Source: DSQK01 sp964550175
Lineage (GTDB): Archaea > Nanobdellota > Nanobdellia > Woesearchaeales > ARS49
Length of the DNA: 64,000 nt
NCBI GenBank assembly: GCA_964550175.1
Contig: CAZJXP010000001.1
Span: forward strand, 372,001-436,000
Direction of reading: 5' to 3'
Position numbers and translations under genes: made by a program. The notes below the pieces were generated by a model. The model saw nothing but the letters and a program-made list of their open reading frames with translations, ran no database searches and had not been told where the DNA came from. Positions 1-7,236 of the stretch are shown here, piece by piece; the first letter of the stretch is position 1, and each line of letters opens with the position of its first letter.

Positions 1-453
1 GCGCTTGAAGGCGCGGATTTGACTGTGTCCGACCTGCTCCACTCGCCAAGAAAATATCCTAATGATCCGTTTTTTGCATTTTTCAGCAAAATCGCCGTAC
101 ATACCCATAATTACGGCGCACGCGCCATCGTCGTGGACGACCCGGTTGCGAGACAGGAAGAAAGCGAGCTTGAACAATTTCTTTGTCAATATGAGGGTTT
201 GACTGCTGAACAGTGGAATGCCAAATACACCGCTGCCGTCAAACGAAGCATTGCAATGTATCAGCAAGCGAAACAACATCGCGCAACCCATTTAATTATC
301 GGCGGAATGCACGCCTACGATATCAAACGAATCTTTTCCGTACCGGTCACGCATTTTACCCCGAGGGAATTCGACTCCCGGGACCAAATTGAAACCCGCA
401 GCAAGGCAATCAGCAAATTCCAGCGCGAATATGCATCAGGCAGTAAGGTTTAA
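1..453 (+). CDS. Hypothetical protein, 3' part only
   Basis: The reading frame is open from the first base of the window, so the start lies upstream. The visible 150 residues are soluble, with alternating hydrophobic strands and helices (for example ARAIVVDD and THLIIGGMHAYD), which suggests an alpha/beta domain, but I recognise no family. Its TAA stop (451-453) lies inside the TATA box of the ribosomal L1 operon, so the two transcription units abut tightly. Confidence 0.6.
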   Translation, partial: ALEGADLTVSDLLHSPRKYPNDPFFAFFSKIAVHTHNYGARAIVVDDPVARQEESELEQFLCQYEGLTAEQWNAKYTAAVKRSIAMYQQAKQHRATHLIIGGMHAYDIKRIFSVPVTHFTPREFDSRDQIETRSKAISKFQREYASGSKV

Positions 454-456
454 ATA
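449..456 (+). promoter_or_regulatory. TATA box of the L1-L10-L12 operon
   Basis: TTTAAATA lies 61 bp before the L1 start, which predicts a leader of about 35-40 bases. A strong Shine-Dalgarno AGGAGGG follows at 503-509. The leader could carry an L1 autoregulatory site, as known for archaeal and bacterial L1, but I could not identify one. Confidence 0.75.
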
Positions 457-516
457 CCCCCTCTTGACCCCAAGAGTAGTTCCCGAATACTACACAGCGT
501 GTAGGAGGGCTAAATC

Positions 517-1422
517 ATGGAAAAACAAGATTTCAAAGTCGCATTGGACTTCCTCAAATCGGTTTCTGAGAAGAAGAAGTTCGTCCAAAGCATCGACCTC
601 ATCATCAACCTGAAGAACCTCAATCTCAAGCAGAACGACCAGCAGCTCGATTTGTTCGTCCAGTTGCCGCACGGACGCGGCAAGAAGACCAAGATCGCCT
701 GCTTCTGCGGTCCCGAGCTCGCGGCAAACGCGAAGCAGAACTGCGACCTAGCCATTACCACTGACGAATTCCCGCGCTACGACAAGAAAAAGGTCAAGAT
801 GGTCGCGAACGAATACGACTTCTTCCTCGCGCAGGCGAACATCATGCCGGAAGTCGCAAAAGTGTTCGGTCGCGTTCTTGGACCGCGCAACAAGATGCCA
901 AACCCGAAGGCCGGAGCAGTCGTCCCGCCGTCGGCGAACATCAAGGCCCTCGTCGAAAAGTTCGCGAAGACCGTCCGAATGTCCGCCAAGACCCAGATGA
1001 ACACCAAGGCGCTCATCGGCAAGGAAAGCCAGCCCGAGCAGGAAATCCTGGACAACGCGTTCTTCCTCTACGACTCCGTCCGAAAGGCATTGCCGCAGGA
1101 AACCAACAACATCAAGAGCGTACTCCTCAAACTCACCATGAGCAAACCCGTCCCCGTCGGCATGACGCCGGACGAAATCAAGAAGCTCTGGGACGAAGGC
1201 GCGAAGCGAGCGGAAGAAGGAAAGGCGAAAGCCTCCCAAGTCCGCGCGCGAACGGCCGAAAAGCAAGCGCGACGAACCGAGCACGACACGAAGAAGGACG
1301 CGAAACCGAAGAAGGACGAAGTCATCGACCCGAACGCGCCGCGAAAGCCCATCGAACGTGAAGTCTGGGAAACCGACCTCGACAAGCCGCGAAGAGCGCG
1401 ACCGAAGAAGAGGGAATTCTGA
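517..1422 (+). CDS. rpl1: 50S ribosomal protein uL1 with long C-terminal extension
   Basis: L1 forms the mobile stalk that guides deacylated tRNA from the E site. The core spans about residues 1-216, with the family signature around LGPRNKMPNPKAGAVVPP (about 121-138) and the closing strand VLLKLTMSKPVPVG. The remaining 85 residues are a lysine-, arginine- and glutamate-rich tail that archaeal L1 (normally about 215-220 residues) lacks. The start has a clear Shine-Dalgarno at 503-509. The TGA stop overlaps the L10 start by one base, so L1 and L10 are translationally coupled. Identity is secure; the tail's role is unknown. Confidence 0.97.
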   Translation: MEKQDFKVALDFLKSVSEKKKFVQSIDLIINLKNLNLKQNDQQLDLFVQLPHGRGKKTKIACFCGPELAANAKQNCDLAITTDEFPRYDKKKVKMVANEYDFFLAQANIMPEVAKVFGRVLGPRNKMPNPKAGAVVPPSANIKALVEKFAKTVRMSAKTQMNTKALIGKESQPEQEILDNAFFLYDSVRKALPQETNNIKSVLLKLTMSKPVPVGMTPDEIKKLWDEGAKRAEEGKAKASQVRARTAEKQARRTEHDTKKDAKPKKDEVIDPNAPRKPIEREVWETDLDKPRRARPKKREF

Positions 1423-2393
1423 TGGCAAAGCCGAAAGCCCACGTCGCGGAATCCAAGAAAGTCCTCGTCAAGAAGCTTGAGCACTTGCTCGAGAAATCCC
1501 CGATCATCGGCATCGTCAACATGGAAGGATTGCCTTCCTCACAATTGGGCGCATTGAAGAAGGGACTCCGAGGTAAGGCCGACCTCTTCATGGCAAAACG
1601 CCGATTGATCACCATCGCATTCGAAAACGCGAAAGTCAAGGTCCCGAAGCTCGAGACCCTAATCCCGCACCTGAAGGGCATGCCGGCCTTGCTGTTCACC
1701 AAGGACAACCCCTTCGCGCTCTACAAGTTCCTCAAGAAATCCAAGTCTCCCGCGCCCGCAAAGGCAGGCCAGGAATCCCCGCGAGACATCACCATCCCCG
1801 CAGGACCGACGCCGTTCGCGCCGGGACCCGTCATTTCAGAATTGGCAGCCATCGGCATCAAGGCCGGCGTCGAGAACGGCAAGGTCGCCGTCCGTCAAGA
1901 TTCATTAGTCATCAAGCAAGGAGAGAAGTTCAGCGGTCCGCTTGCCTCAATGCTCTCGCGCTTGGGCATCGAACCGATGGAAATCGGCCTTAACGTCGTC
2001 GCGGTCTTCGAGAAAGGCATCATCTACGACCGAAGCGTCTTGGACGTCGACGAAACCGTCTTCATGGCAAACCTTATGACGGCAGCGTCAGAAGCGTTCA
2101 ACCTCTCCGTCGAAGCAGAAATCCTCACGGACGACAACAAAGAACTCATCATCGGCATGGCATTCCTCGGCGCGAAGTCATTGGCACGCGAATCAAAGTT
2201 CCTTGCCGACGCCATCGCGGAAGAAATCCTCGAACAAGGCGAACGCGAAGCCCGCTCGCTCGCGGCCGAAACGAAGTCCGAAGTCTCGCACGAACGCCAC
2301 ACGGCGGCCGCGCAGCACCCGAACGACGCTCAAACTCACAAACAGGCCGAGCAAATGCTCGGTGACCTGAAACAGAAAGGAACCTTACGGTAA
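1422..2393 (+). CDS. rpl10: 50S ribosomal protein uL10 (P0)
   Basis: P0 anchors the L12 stalk dimers to the ribosome and recruits translational GTPases. The N-terminal domain carries the rRNA-binding region (KLEHLLEKSPIIGIVNMEG, then the RGKADLFMAKRR segment) and the archaeal insertion follows (GPTPFAPGPVISELAAIGI). Helices for L12 dimers follow from about residue 210. Length (323) is normal, but the end is charged and finishes KQKGTLR; I do not see the GLxxLFG tail that usually closes archaeal P0 and that L12 here does have. It is the second gene of the operon, overlapping L1 by one base and lying 14 bp before L12. Confidence 0.95.
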   Translation: MAKPKAHVAESKKVLVKKLEHLLEKSPIIGIVNMEGLPSSQLGALKKGLRGKADLFMAKRRLITIAFENAKVKVPKLETLIPHLKGMPALLFTKDNPFALYKFLKKSKSPAPAKAGQESPRDITIPAGPTPFAPGPVISELAAIGIKAGVENGKVAVRQDSLVIKQGEKFSGPLASMLSRLGIEPMEIGLNVVAVFEKGIIYDRSVLDVDETVFMANLMTAASEAFNLSVEAEILTDDNKELIIGMAFLGAKSLARESKFLADAIAEEILEQGEREARSLAAETKSEVSHERHTAAAQHPNDAQTHKQAEQMLGDLKQKGTLR

Positions 2394-2407
2394 TTGGAGG
2401 AAACAAC

Positions 2408-2716
2408 ATGGAGTACATCTACGCGGCACTGCTCATCCACAAAGCAGGCCAGAAAGTCGACGAAGCCAACGTGACCAAAGTCCTGCACGCAGCGGGAGTC
2501 AAGGTAAACGAAGCCCGAGTCAAGGCCCTTGTCGCGGCCCTTGAAGGCGTCAACATCGAGGAAGCTGTCAAGAAGGCAGCGGTCGCTCCTGTTGCAGCCG
2601 CTCCGGCACACGCCGAGCACAAGGCTGAAGGCAAGAAGGAAGAAAAGAAGTCCGCCGAAGACGAAAAGAAGAGCGAAGAAGCGGCAGCAGCCGGTTTGAG
2701 CGCTCTGTTCGGATAA
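2408..2716 (+). CDS. rpl12: 50S ribosomal protein P1/L12
   Basis: This is the acidic stalk protein that contacts elongation and initiation factors. The N-terminal dimerisation helices (MEYIYAALLIHKAG...) are followed by an alanine-rich hinge, a Lys/Glu-rich stretch and the conserved tail GLSALFG that binds factors. It has 102 residues, a normal length. A GGAGG Shine-Dalgarno sits at 2396-2400, eight bases before the ATG, and a T-rich terminator follows the stop. Confidence 0.97.
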   Translation: MEYIYAALLIHKAGQKVDEANVTKVLHAAGVKVNEARVKALVAALEGVNIEEAVKKAAVAPVAAAPAHAEHKAEGKKEEKKSAEDEKKSEEAAAAGLSALFG

Positions 2717-2723
2717 GTACCTC

Positions 2724-2748
2724 CTTTTGTTTTTTTTCCCTTTTTCGG
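2724..2748 (+). terminator. Poly-T terminator after L12
   Basis: A run of T with few interruptions follows the L12 stop by a few bases, including eight consecutive T, and then CCCTTTTTCGGG. This is the usual form of archaeal intrinsic terminator. Confidence 0.65.
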
Positions 2749-2771
2749 GAACCAAAAGAGGAGTTGCATAA

Positions 2772-3656
2772 TTGACAACGGATGAAAAAACTCAACTTAC
2801 CAAGCAAGCCGATGAATTGCTTCATCAGATAAAGGCTTTGCGGAAGACATTGCACGAGTTGAACGACCAAAAAGAGAAATTGTTCGACCAGCGCAACGCC
2901 GTCGGCAAAGAGATTTCTGAATTAATCAAGAACGTCAAAGGCATCCGCTCTGAACGCGATTCGCTTACTTCAACAGTCAAACTTTCGAAGGAAGAACGAG
3001 AAAAATTGACGTCCGACATCAAGGCGCTCACGGCCGAAGTCAAGAAGCTCACGGAAGAGAAAGATTTAGCAATCAAGAAGTCCGGCATCACGGACGACCC
3101 ACGATTCTTACGCCACGAATTCGAGCGACTGAACTACAAGCTCGAAACCGAGGCCATCAGCTTCGAGAAAGAGACCAAGATGATGAAAGTCATCAAGGAC
3201 ATCAAGAAGAAATTGGATGCGGCCAAAGGCATCAGCGTTGTCGTCGACAAACTCCGAGCAGCATCACGCGAACTCGACAGAATGAAGTCCATCGCGCAAT
3301 CAGCGCACACCAAAGTAACCTCCGCGGCTCACGCTTCCCAAGAAAAGCACACCGGAATGATCGAAGTCTCGCACAAGATCGACCTGCTGAAAGCGAAGGA
3401 AGACGAATTCAACAAGCAGATCGCCGCGAAGAAGGCCGAAATGCAGCCCATCGGCGACGAACTCGACAAGAAGTCGGCGCAGTTGAACGAACTGAACGAC
3501 AAATTGGGCTTCGCCCGCGAAGAAGGCAAGAAGCAGAAGGAAGACAGCCAGAAGAAGCAGATCCACGACAAGGCAGAGGAAGTCCGCGCGAAGTTAATGC
3601 GCGGCGAAACCTTGACGACGGAAGACATCTTAGTGTTGCAAGGCGCAGATAAATAA
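2772..3656 (+). CDS. Coiled-coil protein, COG1340-like
   Basis: Almost all 294 residues are heptad-like and rich in Lys, Glu, Leu and Ala, predicting a long coiled coil interrupted near residues 110-140 (DDPRFLRHEFERLNYKLE). It resembles the archaeal coiled-coil family COG1340, whose function is not firmly known. The start is TTG at 2772, preceded by GAGGAG at 2757-2762; the nearby ATG at 2782 is out of frame. It lies just after the L12 terminator, so it may be expressed with, or as read-through from, the stalk operon. Confidence 0.8.
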   Translation: MTTDEKTQLTKQADELLHQIKALRKTLHELNDQKEKLFDQRNAVGKEISELIKNVKGIRSERDSLTSTVKLSKEEREKLTSDIKALTAEVKKLTEEKDLAIKKSGITDDPRFLRHEFERLNYKLETEAISFEKETKMMKVIKDIKKKLDAAKGISVVVDKLRAASRELDRMKSIAQSAHTKVTSAAHASQEKHTGMIEVSHKIDLLKAKEDEFNKQIAAKKAEMQPIGDELDKKSAQLNELNDKLGFAREEGKKQKEDSQKKQIHDKAEEVRAKLMRGETLTTEDILVLQGADK

Positions 3657-3694
3657 GTCATAGCCTTTTTATTTAGACAAACGCTACAATTTCT

Positions 3695-3982
3695 ATGTCA
3701 CTCAAGGTTGATTTGGATTTAATGGACACCTTCTCCCCGGATGACCTAGAACGCATTCTCAAAGATGTCCACGCCATCACCGAAAGCCCGTTCGGCAAGA
3801 ATTTCTATCCTGCTGGAGCCGTCATGCGCGTCGGCATCGACAAGAAACCTGATGGACGCATCGACTACCAAGTCACCATCCACAGCCTGCCTCCTAGCCA
3901 AACGGGCAGCTACAAGATAAAGTCGTATACCTACCAGTCAACGCCGGCAAAACCGTTACACGGCCATCTCAATCGGGCGTAA
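3695..3982 (+). CDS. Small hypothetical protein
   Basis: This 95-residue soluble protein has an acidic helix-forming N-terminus (LDLMDTFSPDDLERILKDV) and a beta-rich C-terminal half. A TATA-like CTTTTTATTTAG lies about 28 bp upstream, which fits a near-leaderless mRNA. I recognise no family. Its 3' end faces the repeat element at 4008-4087. Confidence 0.6.
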   Translation: MSLKVDLDLMDTFSPDDLERILKDVHAITESPFGKNFYPAGAVMRVGIDKKPDGRIDYQVTIHSLPPSQTGSYKIKSYTYQSTPAKPLHGHLNRA

Positions 3983-4007
3983 AATATCTACGTTTACGTT
4001 GCTCCCC

Positions 4008-4087
4008 CCGGCAGATTTTGAGTCGTTAGTTATATCGTAAATAAAATTCTGAACGTAACGACGTCCAAACATGCCGGTAAAAAGTTT
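4008..4087 (+). repeat. Dispersed palindromic repeat, copy 1
   Basis: This copy begins CCGGCAGATTTTGAGT and ends GCCGGTAAAAAGTTT. CCGGC and GCCGG pair, and inside them GTCGTTA pairs with TAACGAC. It sits between convergent genes, and its end supplies the stop codon of the minus-strand lipoprotein. Confidence 0.8.
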
Positions 4088-4364
4088 ACGGCTGACTTCC
4101 TACTTTCGGACACACGCCTTCCGTCCAAGAAGCCACGTTTTCGTCCTTGCAGGCCTCGCACTTATTGTTGAAGTTCTGCGCGCACGGATACGCAAAACAT
4201 TGAATCTTCTCAGAATACCAGCCACAGACTTGGTTGTACTCCGAAGGACAGACCGAAACCAAACGGTCAGCGTCCGTGCAGTTGGCCTGTTTGATTTCAG
4301 GCGGAGCACTACACGCGGCTAAGAAAAGAACGCAAAAAAGAAGCGGAATTCTCACAGGCAGCAT
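4086..4364 (-). CDS. Cysteine-rich lipoprotein, Kazal-like domain
   Basis: The 92-residue protein has a lipoprotein signal (hydrophobic stretch, then LAACS with the lipid-attachment Cys at 19). The mature part has eight further cysteines, with spacing like CP..Y..VCG....YPC...F.N.CEAC....G.C, which resembles a Kazal-type fold. A role as surface protease inhibitor is inference. The start at 4364 is chosen because the upstream part of the frame lacks a signal peptide and overlaps the neighbouring membrane-protein gene. The two genes overlap by 13 bp and are likely co-transcribed. Confidence 0.75.
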   Translation of the reverse strand: MLPVRIPLLFCVLFLAACSAPPEIKQANCTDADRLVSVCPSEYNQVCGWYSEKIQCFAYPCAQNFNNKCEACKDENVASWTEGVCPKVGSQP

Positions 4365-4627
4365 TTGCCCGAGTGCTGGCCGACCAGCACGAACGCGACC
4401 GCGATCATAACTGTGCTTAAAGCGCTCACGGTGAGACCATCCAGCGTGCCCAATTGCACGAGCGTGAACAAGACCGAAGAGACGATGAACAGCAAGAACG
4501 CCCACATCAGCAAGACCGCGCTCTTCGCCTTCGTGAGGTAATACAGCCCGATAAGCGCCGCGACCAAGTGCACGATTATCCAAACAAGACTAGGAACCGA
4601 ACTGAACCATCCTGCGCCGAATGCCAT
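4352..4627 (-). CDS. Small membrane protein, three or four TM segments
   Basis: It has 91 residues, nearly all hydrophobic, with helices at about 9-30, 36-60 and 66-84 and a short hydrophilic tail ending GKCCL. A TATA-like CTTTAAATAC on the minus strand near 4664-4673 lies about 40 bp upstream. No family recognised. It forms an operon with the cysteine-rich lipoprotein. Confidence 0.75.
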   Translation of the reverse strand: MAFGAGWFSSVPSLVWIIVHLVAALIGLYYLTKAKSAVLLMWAFLLFIVSSVLFTLVQLGTLDGLTVSALSTVMIAVAFVLVGQHSGKCCL

Positions 4628-4679
4628 ATGACACCTCTTTTGATACTTGTGCTGAGAGCTCTCCGTATTTAAAGATTAT

Positions 4680-4711
4680 GAGAAATAAAAAAATAAAAAA
4701 GAATAATTAAT
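4680..4711 (-). terminator. Poly-T terminator of the 4712-5194 lipoprotein gene
   Basis: Read on the minus strand, the bases after the stop at 4712 are repeated T tracts of five to seven. The same tract lies just upstream of the next minus-strand operon. Confidence 0.6.
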
Positions 4712-5194
4712 TTATTCGGTTACGACTGCCTTGGTCGGAATAACCATCTGGACTGACTTCTCGTCAGACCAATAGTCCATGCCGCCAATAGATGCGTGCG
4801 CTCGGACGTAGACCGTGACAAGCTCGCCCATCGCAAAGCTAGTCTCGAATCCCTTAGTCGCGTCGCCAGTGAACTGCATCTTCGGAGACGTGCTCTGGTA
4901 GGTCAGCGCAGTCGGAGCAACAACATCCGCATTTGAGACGGTGCTGTAATGAACCGCTGACTGCGTTACCATATCGGCGCCGTTGACTTTCCAGGAGATG
5001 ACAATCGGCTTACCGATTGCGACTTCCATCGGCACATTTACGAACTCGACGCTCGGAGAGGCCATAACCTCAACTGGGGCTGGCGCAGGGGCCGGAGCCG
5101 GGGCAGGCGAAGGAGACGGAGCAGGAGCACTTGAGCAGCCTGCAACGACAACCAGCGCTGCGACCAAAATAAACCATAACATGTTTCGCTTCAT
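4712..5194 (-). CDS. Lipoprotein with Pro-Ala stalk and beta-sandwich domain
   Basis: It has a lipobox (VVAGCSS, Cys at 20), then a linker of repeated Pro-Ala/Ser pairs (about 23-42), then about 115 residues of alternating beta strands ending VQMVIPTKAVVTE. This is the layout of a membrane-anchored surface protein held off the membrane by a stiff stalk. A TATA element (CTTTATATAC on the minus strand, 5234-5243) lies about 40 bp upstream. Ligand unknown. Confidence 0.8.
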   Translation of the reverse strand: MKRNMLWFILVAALVVVAGCSSAPAPSPSPAPAPAPAPAPVEVMASPSVEFVNVPMEVAIGKPIVISWKVNGADMVTQSAVHYSTVSNADVVAPTALTYQSTSPKMQFTGDATKGFETSFAMGELVTVYVRAHASIGGMDYWSDEKSVQMVIPTKAVVTE

Positions 5195-5304
5195 GGGATC
5201 ACCTTTTATGATTCATTTTGTCTATTCACAAGTGTATATAAAGATTACGAATAGTAAAATGAAACACTGTCGGGATAATATAGAAATATAAGGTCAAAAA
5301 AGAA

Positions 5305-5529
5305 TTACTCAACTTTCTTCGCGTGGTACTCGACGTACCCACACTTGCCGCAAACAACACGGTCCTTATGGGCGCCAAGGAAGAATCCAGGGCCGCACTT
5401 CGGGCAATGCTTGTTCTTGCGGTGGACGGAATCGCCCTTCTTCTCGAAGAGGTCCCACACACCTGCCAACGGTCCCTTCTTGACGGGAGCCGCGGCTGCC
5501 TTCTTTTCCGGTTTTTTTGCGTCTGCCAT
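5305..5529 (-). CDS. rps27ae: 30S ribosomal protein eS31 (S27ae)
   Basis: It has 74 residues with a basic Ala/Lys/Pro-rich N-terminus and a zinc ribbon of form CPKCGPGFFLGAHKDR...CGKCGY. It is the last gene of the conserved archaeal Rpo7-Spt4-eS24-eS31 cluster, on the minus strand with no gap after eS24. The N-terminal extension (about 20 residues) is somewhat longer than usual. Confidence 0.95.
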   Translation of the reverse strand: MADAKKPEKKAAAAPVKKGPLAGVWDLFEKKGDSVHRKNKHCPKCGPGFFLGAHKDRVVCGKCGYVEYHAKKVE

Positions 5530-5823
5530 TTAACTTGCCGCCGGGGCTGCGCCAGCAGCCGCCTTTACCTTGATCTTCGGTTCAATCTTGTCCTTCTGTT
5601 CCTTGGACGCGTAGACGTACGCCTTGATGACCGCGTGGGTCGAGCCAAAGCCGCCCTTGATCTGCTTGACCACGACCGCGTCCTCGGACGCGGAGAGCTT
5701 GGTCGCGATAGCCTTTGCGACTTCGACGTTGCTCGGCGTCGCCTTCGTGAACGAGACGTGCGCCAAAATTTCCTTGCGAAGCAGCATAGGATTCTCTTTC
5801 TGTTCCTTGATTGTGAGTTCCAT
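5530..5823 (-). CDS. rps24e: 30S ribosomal protein eS24
   Basis: It has 97 residues beginning MELTIKEQKENPMLLRKEI, and contains KQIKGGFGSTHAVIKAYVYAS, the family signature. The start at 5823 is chosen because the ATG overlaps the Spt4 stop (TAATG), giving translational coupling. The C-terminus is an Ala/Pro tail. Confidence 0.95.
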   Translation of the reverse strand: MELTIKEQKENPMLLRKEILAHVSFTKATPSNVEVAKAIATKLSASEDAVVVKQIKGGFGSTHAVIKAYVYASKEQKDKIEPKIKVKAAAGAAPAAS

Positions 5824-6011
5824 TACGTCACCTTGATTGCATATTCTGCCGCCTTCGTGATGCCGACTTTCTTCGCGACATCGCTCTTCTCGGCGTCCAT
5901 GATCGTCATCCTTCCTTTCCAGTTCTGCACGAGCTGGGAGCCCTTGCAGACGGGGCATTCGTGTCCGTCGACCAATGCCTTACACTTTTTGCATGCTTGT
6001 TTCTTGCTCAT
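5823..6011 (-). CDS. spt4: Transcription elongation factor Spt4 (RpoE2)
   Basis: This 62-residue protein has a four-cysteine zinc finger (CKKCKALVDGHECPVC) followed by the NWKGRMTIMD segment that pairs with Spt5. Spt4/5 clamps RNA polymerase onto DNA for processive elongation. It overlaps Rpo7 by four bases and eS24 by one, the standard archaeal order. Confidence 0.96.
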   Translation of the reverse strand: MSKKQACKKCKALVDGHECPVCKGSQLVQNWKGRMTIMDAEKSDVAKKVGITKAAEYAIKVT

Positions 6012-6619
6012 TTCTTCTCCTTCTTCTTGTCTTCCTTCTTCTCTTCCTTGACTTCCGCCTTTGCGGGAGCCTTGTTCTCGGCTTCAATCCACTCGAGCTT
6101 TCCTAAGCCAACTTGACGCATCGTCAAGCCAATCTTCGGGTTCAGCGGATCCTTGAATGAAACTGCGATGACTCTTGCGCGACATTCGTCGCCGACCTTC
6201 AATGCGCGCTTCGAATCCTTGCCCGTCAGGACTTTCTCCTTGGCGAACGAAACGAAGTCGTCCATCGTCTGGCTGACGTGGATCATGCCGTCTATCGGGC
6301 CCATCGTGAGGAATGCACCGAAATCGGCGATATCCTTGATTCTGCCCGGGATGACCTCGTGCATTTCCGGCTTGAACGTGATTAAGTTGAAGGTGGTCTC
6401 GTAGTACGCCGCGCCGTCGCCGGGGATGATGATGCCCTCGTTGACGCTCTCGACGTTCAATACATCGATGACGAATCCGATATCCTCATCGATGAAACCG
6501 CCGTACTTCTCTCTGACGGCCTTGATAACTGCTTCGTTGACGTCGTTCACGAAGTGCTTCGGAGCGACGCGAATATGGTCCTTGAGTTGGGTTTTGTAAA
6601 ACATGTTGGTGTCCATCAA
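6008..6619 (-). CDS. rpo7: RNA polymerase subunit Rpo7 (RpoE')
   Basis: Rpo7 forms the stalk of archaeal RNA polymerase with Rpo4. The N-terminal RNP-like domain (YKTQLKDHIRVAPKHF...) is followed by an S1 domain (about 83-160, EVIPGRIKDIADFGAFLTMGP) and a Lys/Glu tail. The true start could be Met1, Met2 or Met6, since the family usually begins near MFYKT. The palindromic TATA at 6674-6685 would give a leader of roughly 30 bases. Confidence 0.95.
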   Translation of the reverse strand: MMDTNMFYKTQLKDHIRVAPKHFVNDVNEAVIKAVREKYGGFIDEDIGFVIDVLNVESVNEGIIIPGDGAAYYETTFNLITFKPEMHEVIPGRIKDIADFGAFLTMGPIDGMIHVSQTMDDFVSFAKEKVLTGKDSKRALKVGDECRARVIAVSFKDPLNPKIGLTMRQVGLGKLEWIEAENKAPAKAEVKEEKKEDKKKEKK

Positions 6620-6673
6620 TGCCGGCGGGGTTACAGAACCCCCAGCATCTCACAGACAGACTTCCTGAAGACC

Positions 6674-6685
6674 CCTTTATAAAGG
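6674..6685 (-). promoter_or_regulatory. Palindromic TATA box before Rpo7
   Basis: CCTTTATAAAGG lies 55-66 bp upstream of Rpo7 and drives the Rpo7-Spt4-eS24-eS31 cluster. It reads the same on both strands, but only the minus strand has a gene in range. Confidence 0.7.
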
Positions 6686-6712
6686 TTTCCCTGACGACGC
6701 AGTTCCTTGTGA

Positions 6713-6786
6713 CCTTTTTACCGCCACGTTTGGTACCGTCGTTACGCGTACGATTCTAACTACGGTACGAACTCAAAATCTGCCGG
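6713..6786 (-). repeat. Dispersed palindromic repeat, copy 2
   Basis: On the minus strand this reads CCGGCAGATTTTGAGTTCG ... GTACCAAACGTGGCGGTAAAAAGG. The internal stem GTACCGT/ACGGTAC replaces the GTCGTTA/TAACGAC of copy 1 at the same place. It lies between the PIN gene and the Rpo7 promoter. Confidence 0.8.
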
Positions 6787-6817
6787 TGCGAACCAACGTG
6801 CGGAGAAAAGCAAACTA

Positions 6818-7213
6818 CTAACTCAATCCACGTTCAATAAGACTCAAATAACCCTTTTCTCTGATTACAATAACACCGATTCCGGCTGATTTTAACCGTT
6901 GTTTCAAGCGCTGGTCCTGGGTCGCGACGATGTCTTTTTTTGTGGCGGTCGAGACGAGCAAGTCGTCGACATGCCCTCCTTTCGTTTTCAACGTGATAAT
7001 GTCCTTGTTGGATGCCAATATCAGAAGCGCGATGCTGCCGAGCTCCTTCTTCTTGCCGCCCAAGGCCTGGAACTTCTTCAGCTCGTCAAAGACCCGGTCC
7101 AACACGACGATATCATACGCAAAATCGCAAATGCGACGGATCTCTCCGAACAGGTCGACTTTCCACCTCACGGTATCCAGAATCAAGTTGGTGTCGAGGA
7201 ATACGCGTCGCAT
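6818..7213 (-). CDS. PIN-domain protein, Fcf1/Utp24-like
   Basis: It has 131 residues and begins VFLDTNLILDTV, the first PIN acidic motif. A conserved GGHVDDLLVSTA and DIVATQDQRLKQRLK supply the later acidic residues. Archaeal PIN proteins next to Rpo7/eIF2-gamma genes resemble the rRNA-processing nuclease Fcf1. The location next to the Rpo7 cluster fits that group, so a role in rRNA processing is inferred. Confidence 0.8.
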   Translation of the reverse strand: MRRVFLDTNLILDTVRWKVDLFGEIRRICDFAYDIVVLDRVFDELKKFQALGGKKKELGSIALLILASNKDIITLKTKGGHVDDLLVSTATKKDIVATQDQRLKQRLKSAGIGVIVIREKGYLSLIERGLS

Positions 7214-7236
7214 ACGGCAATTAACTCATGAGAGTA

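Noticed and set aside
4365..4583. N-terminal extension of the cysteine-rich lipoprotein frame
   Set aside because: It overlaps the membrane-protein gene in another frame, and the signal peptide begins at 4364.
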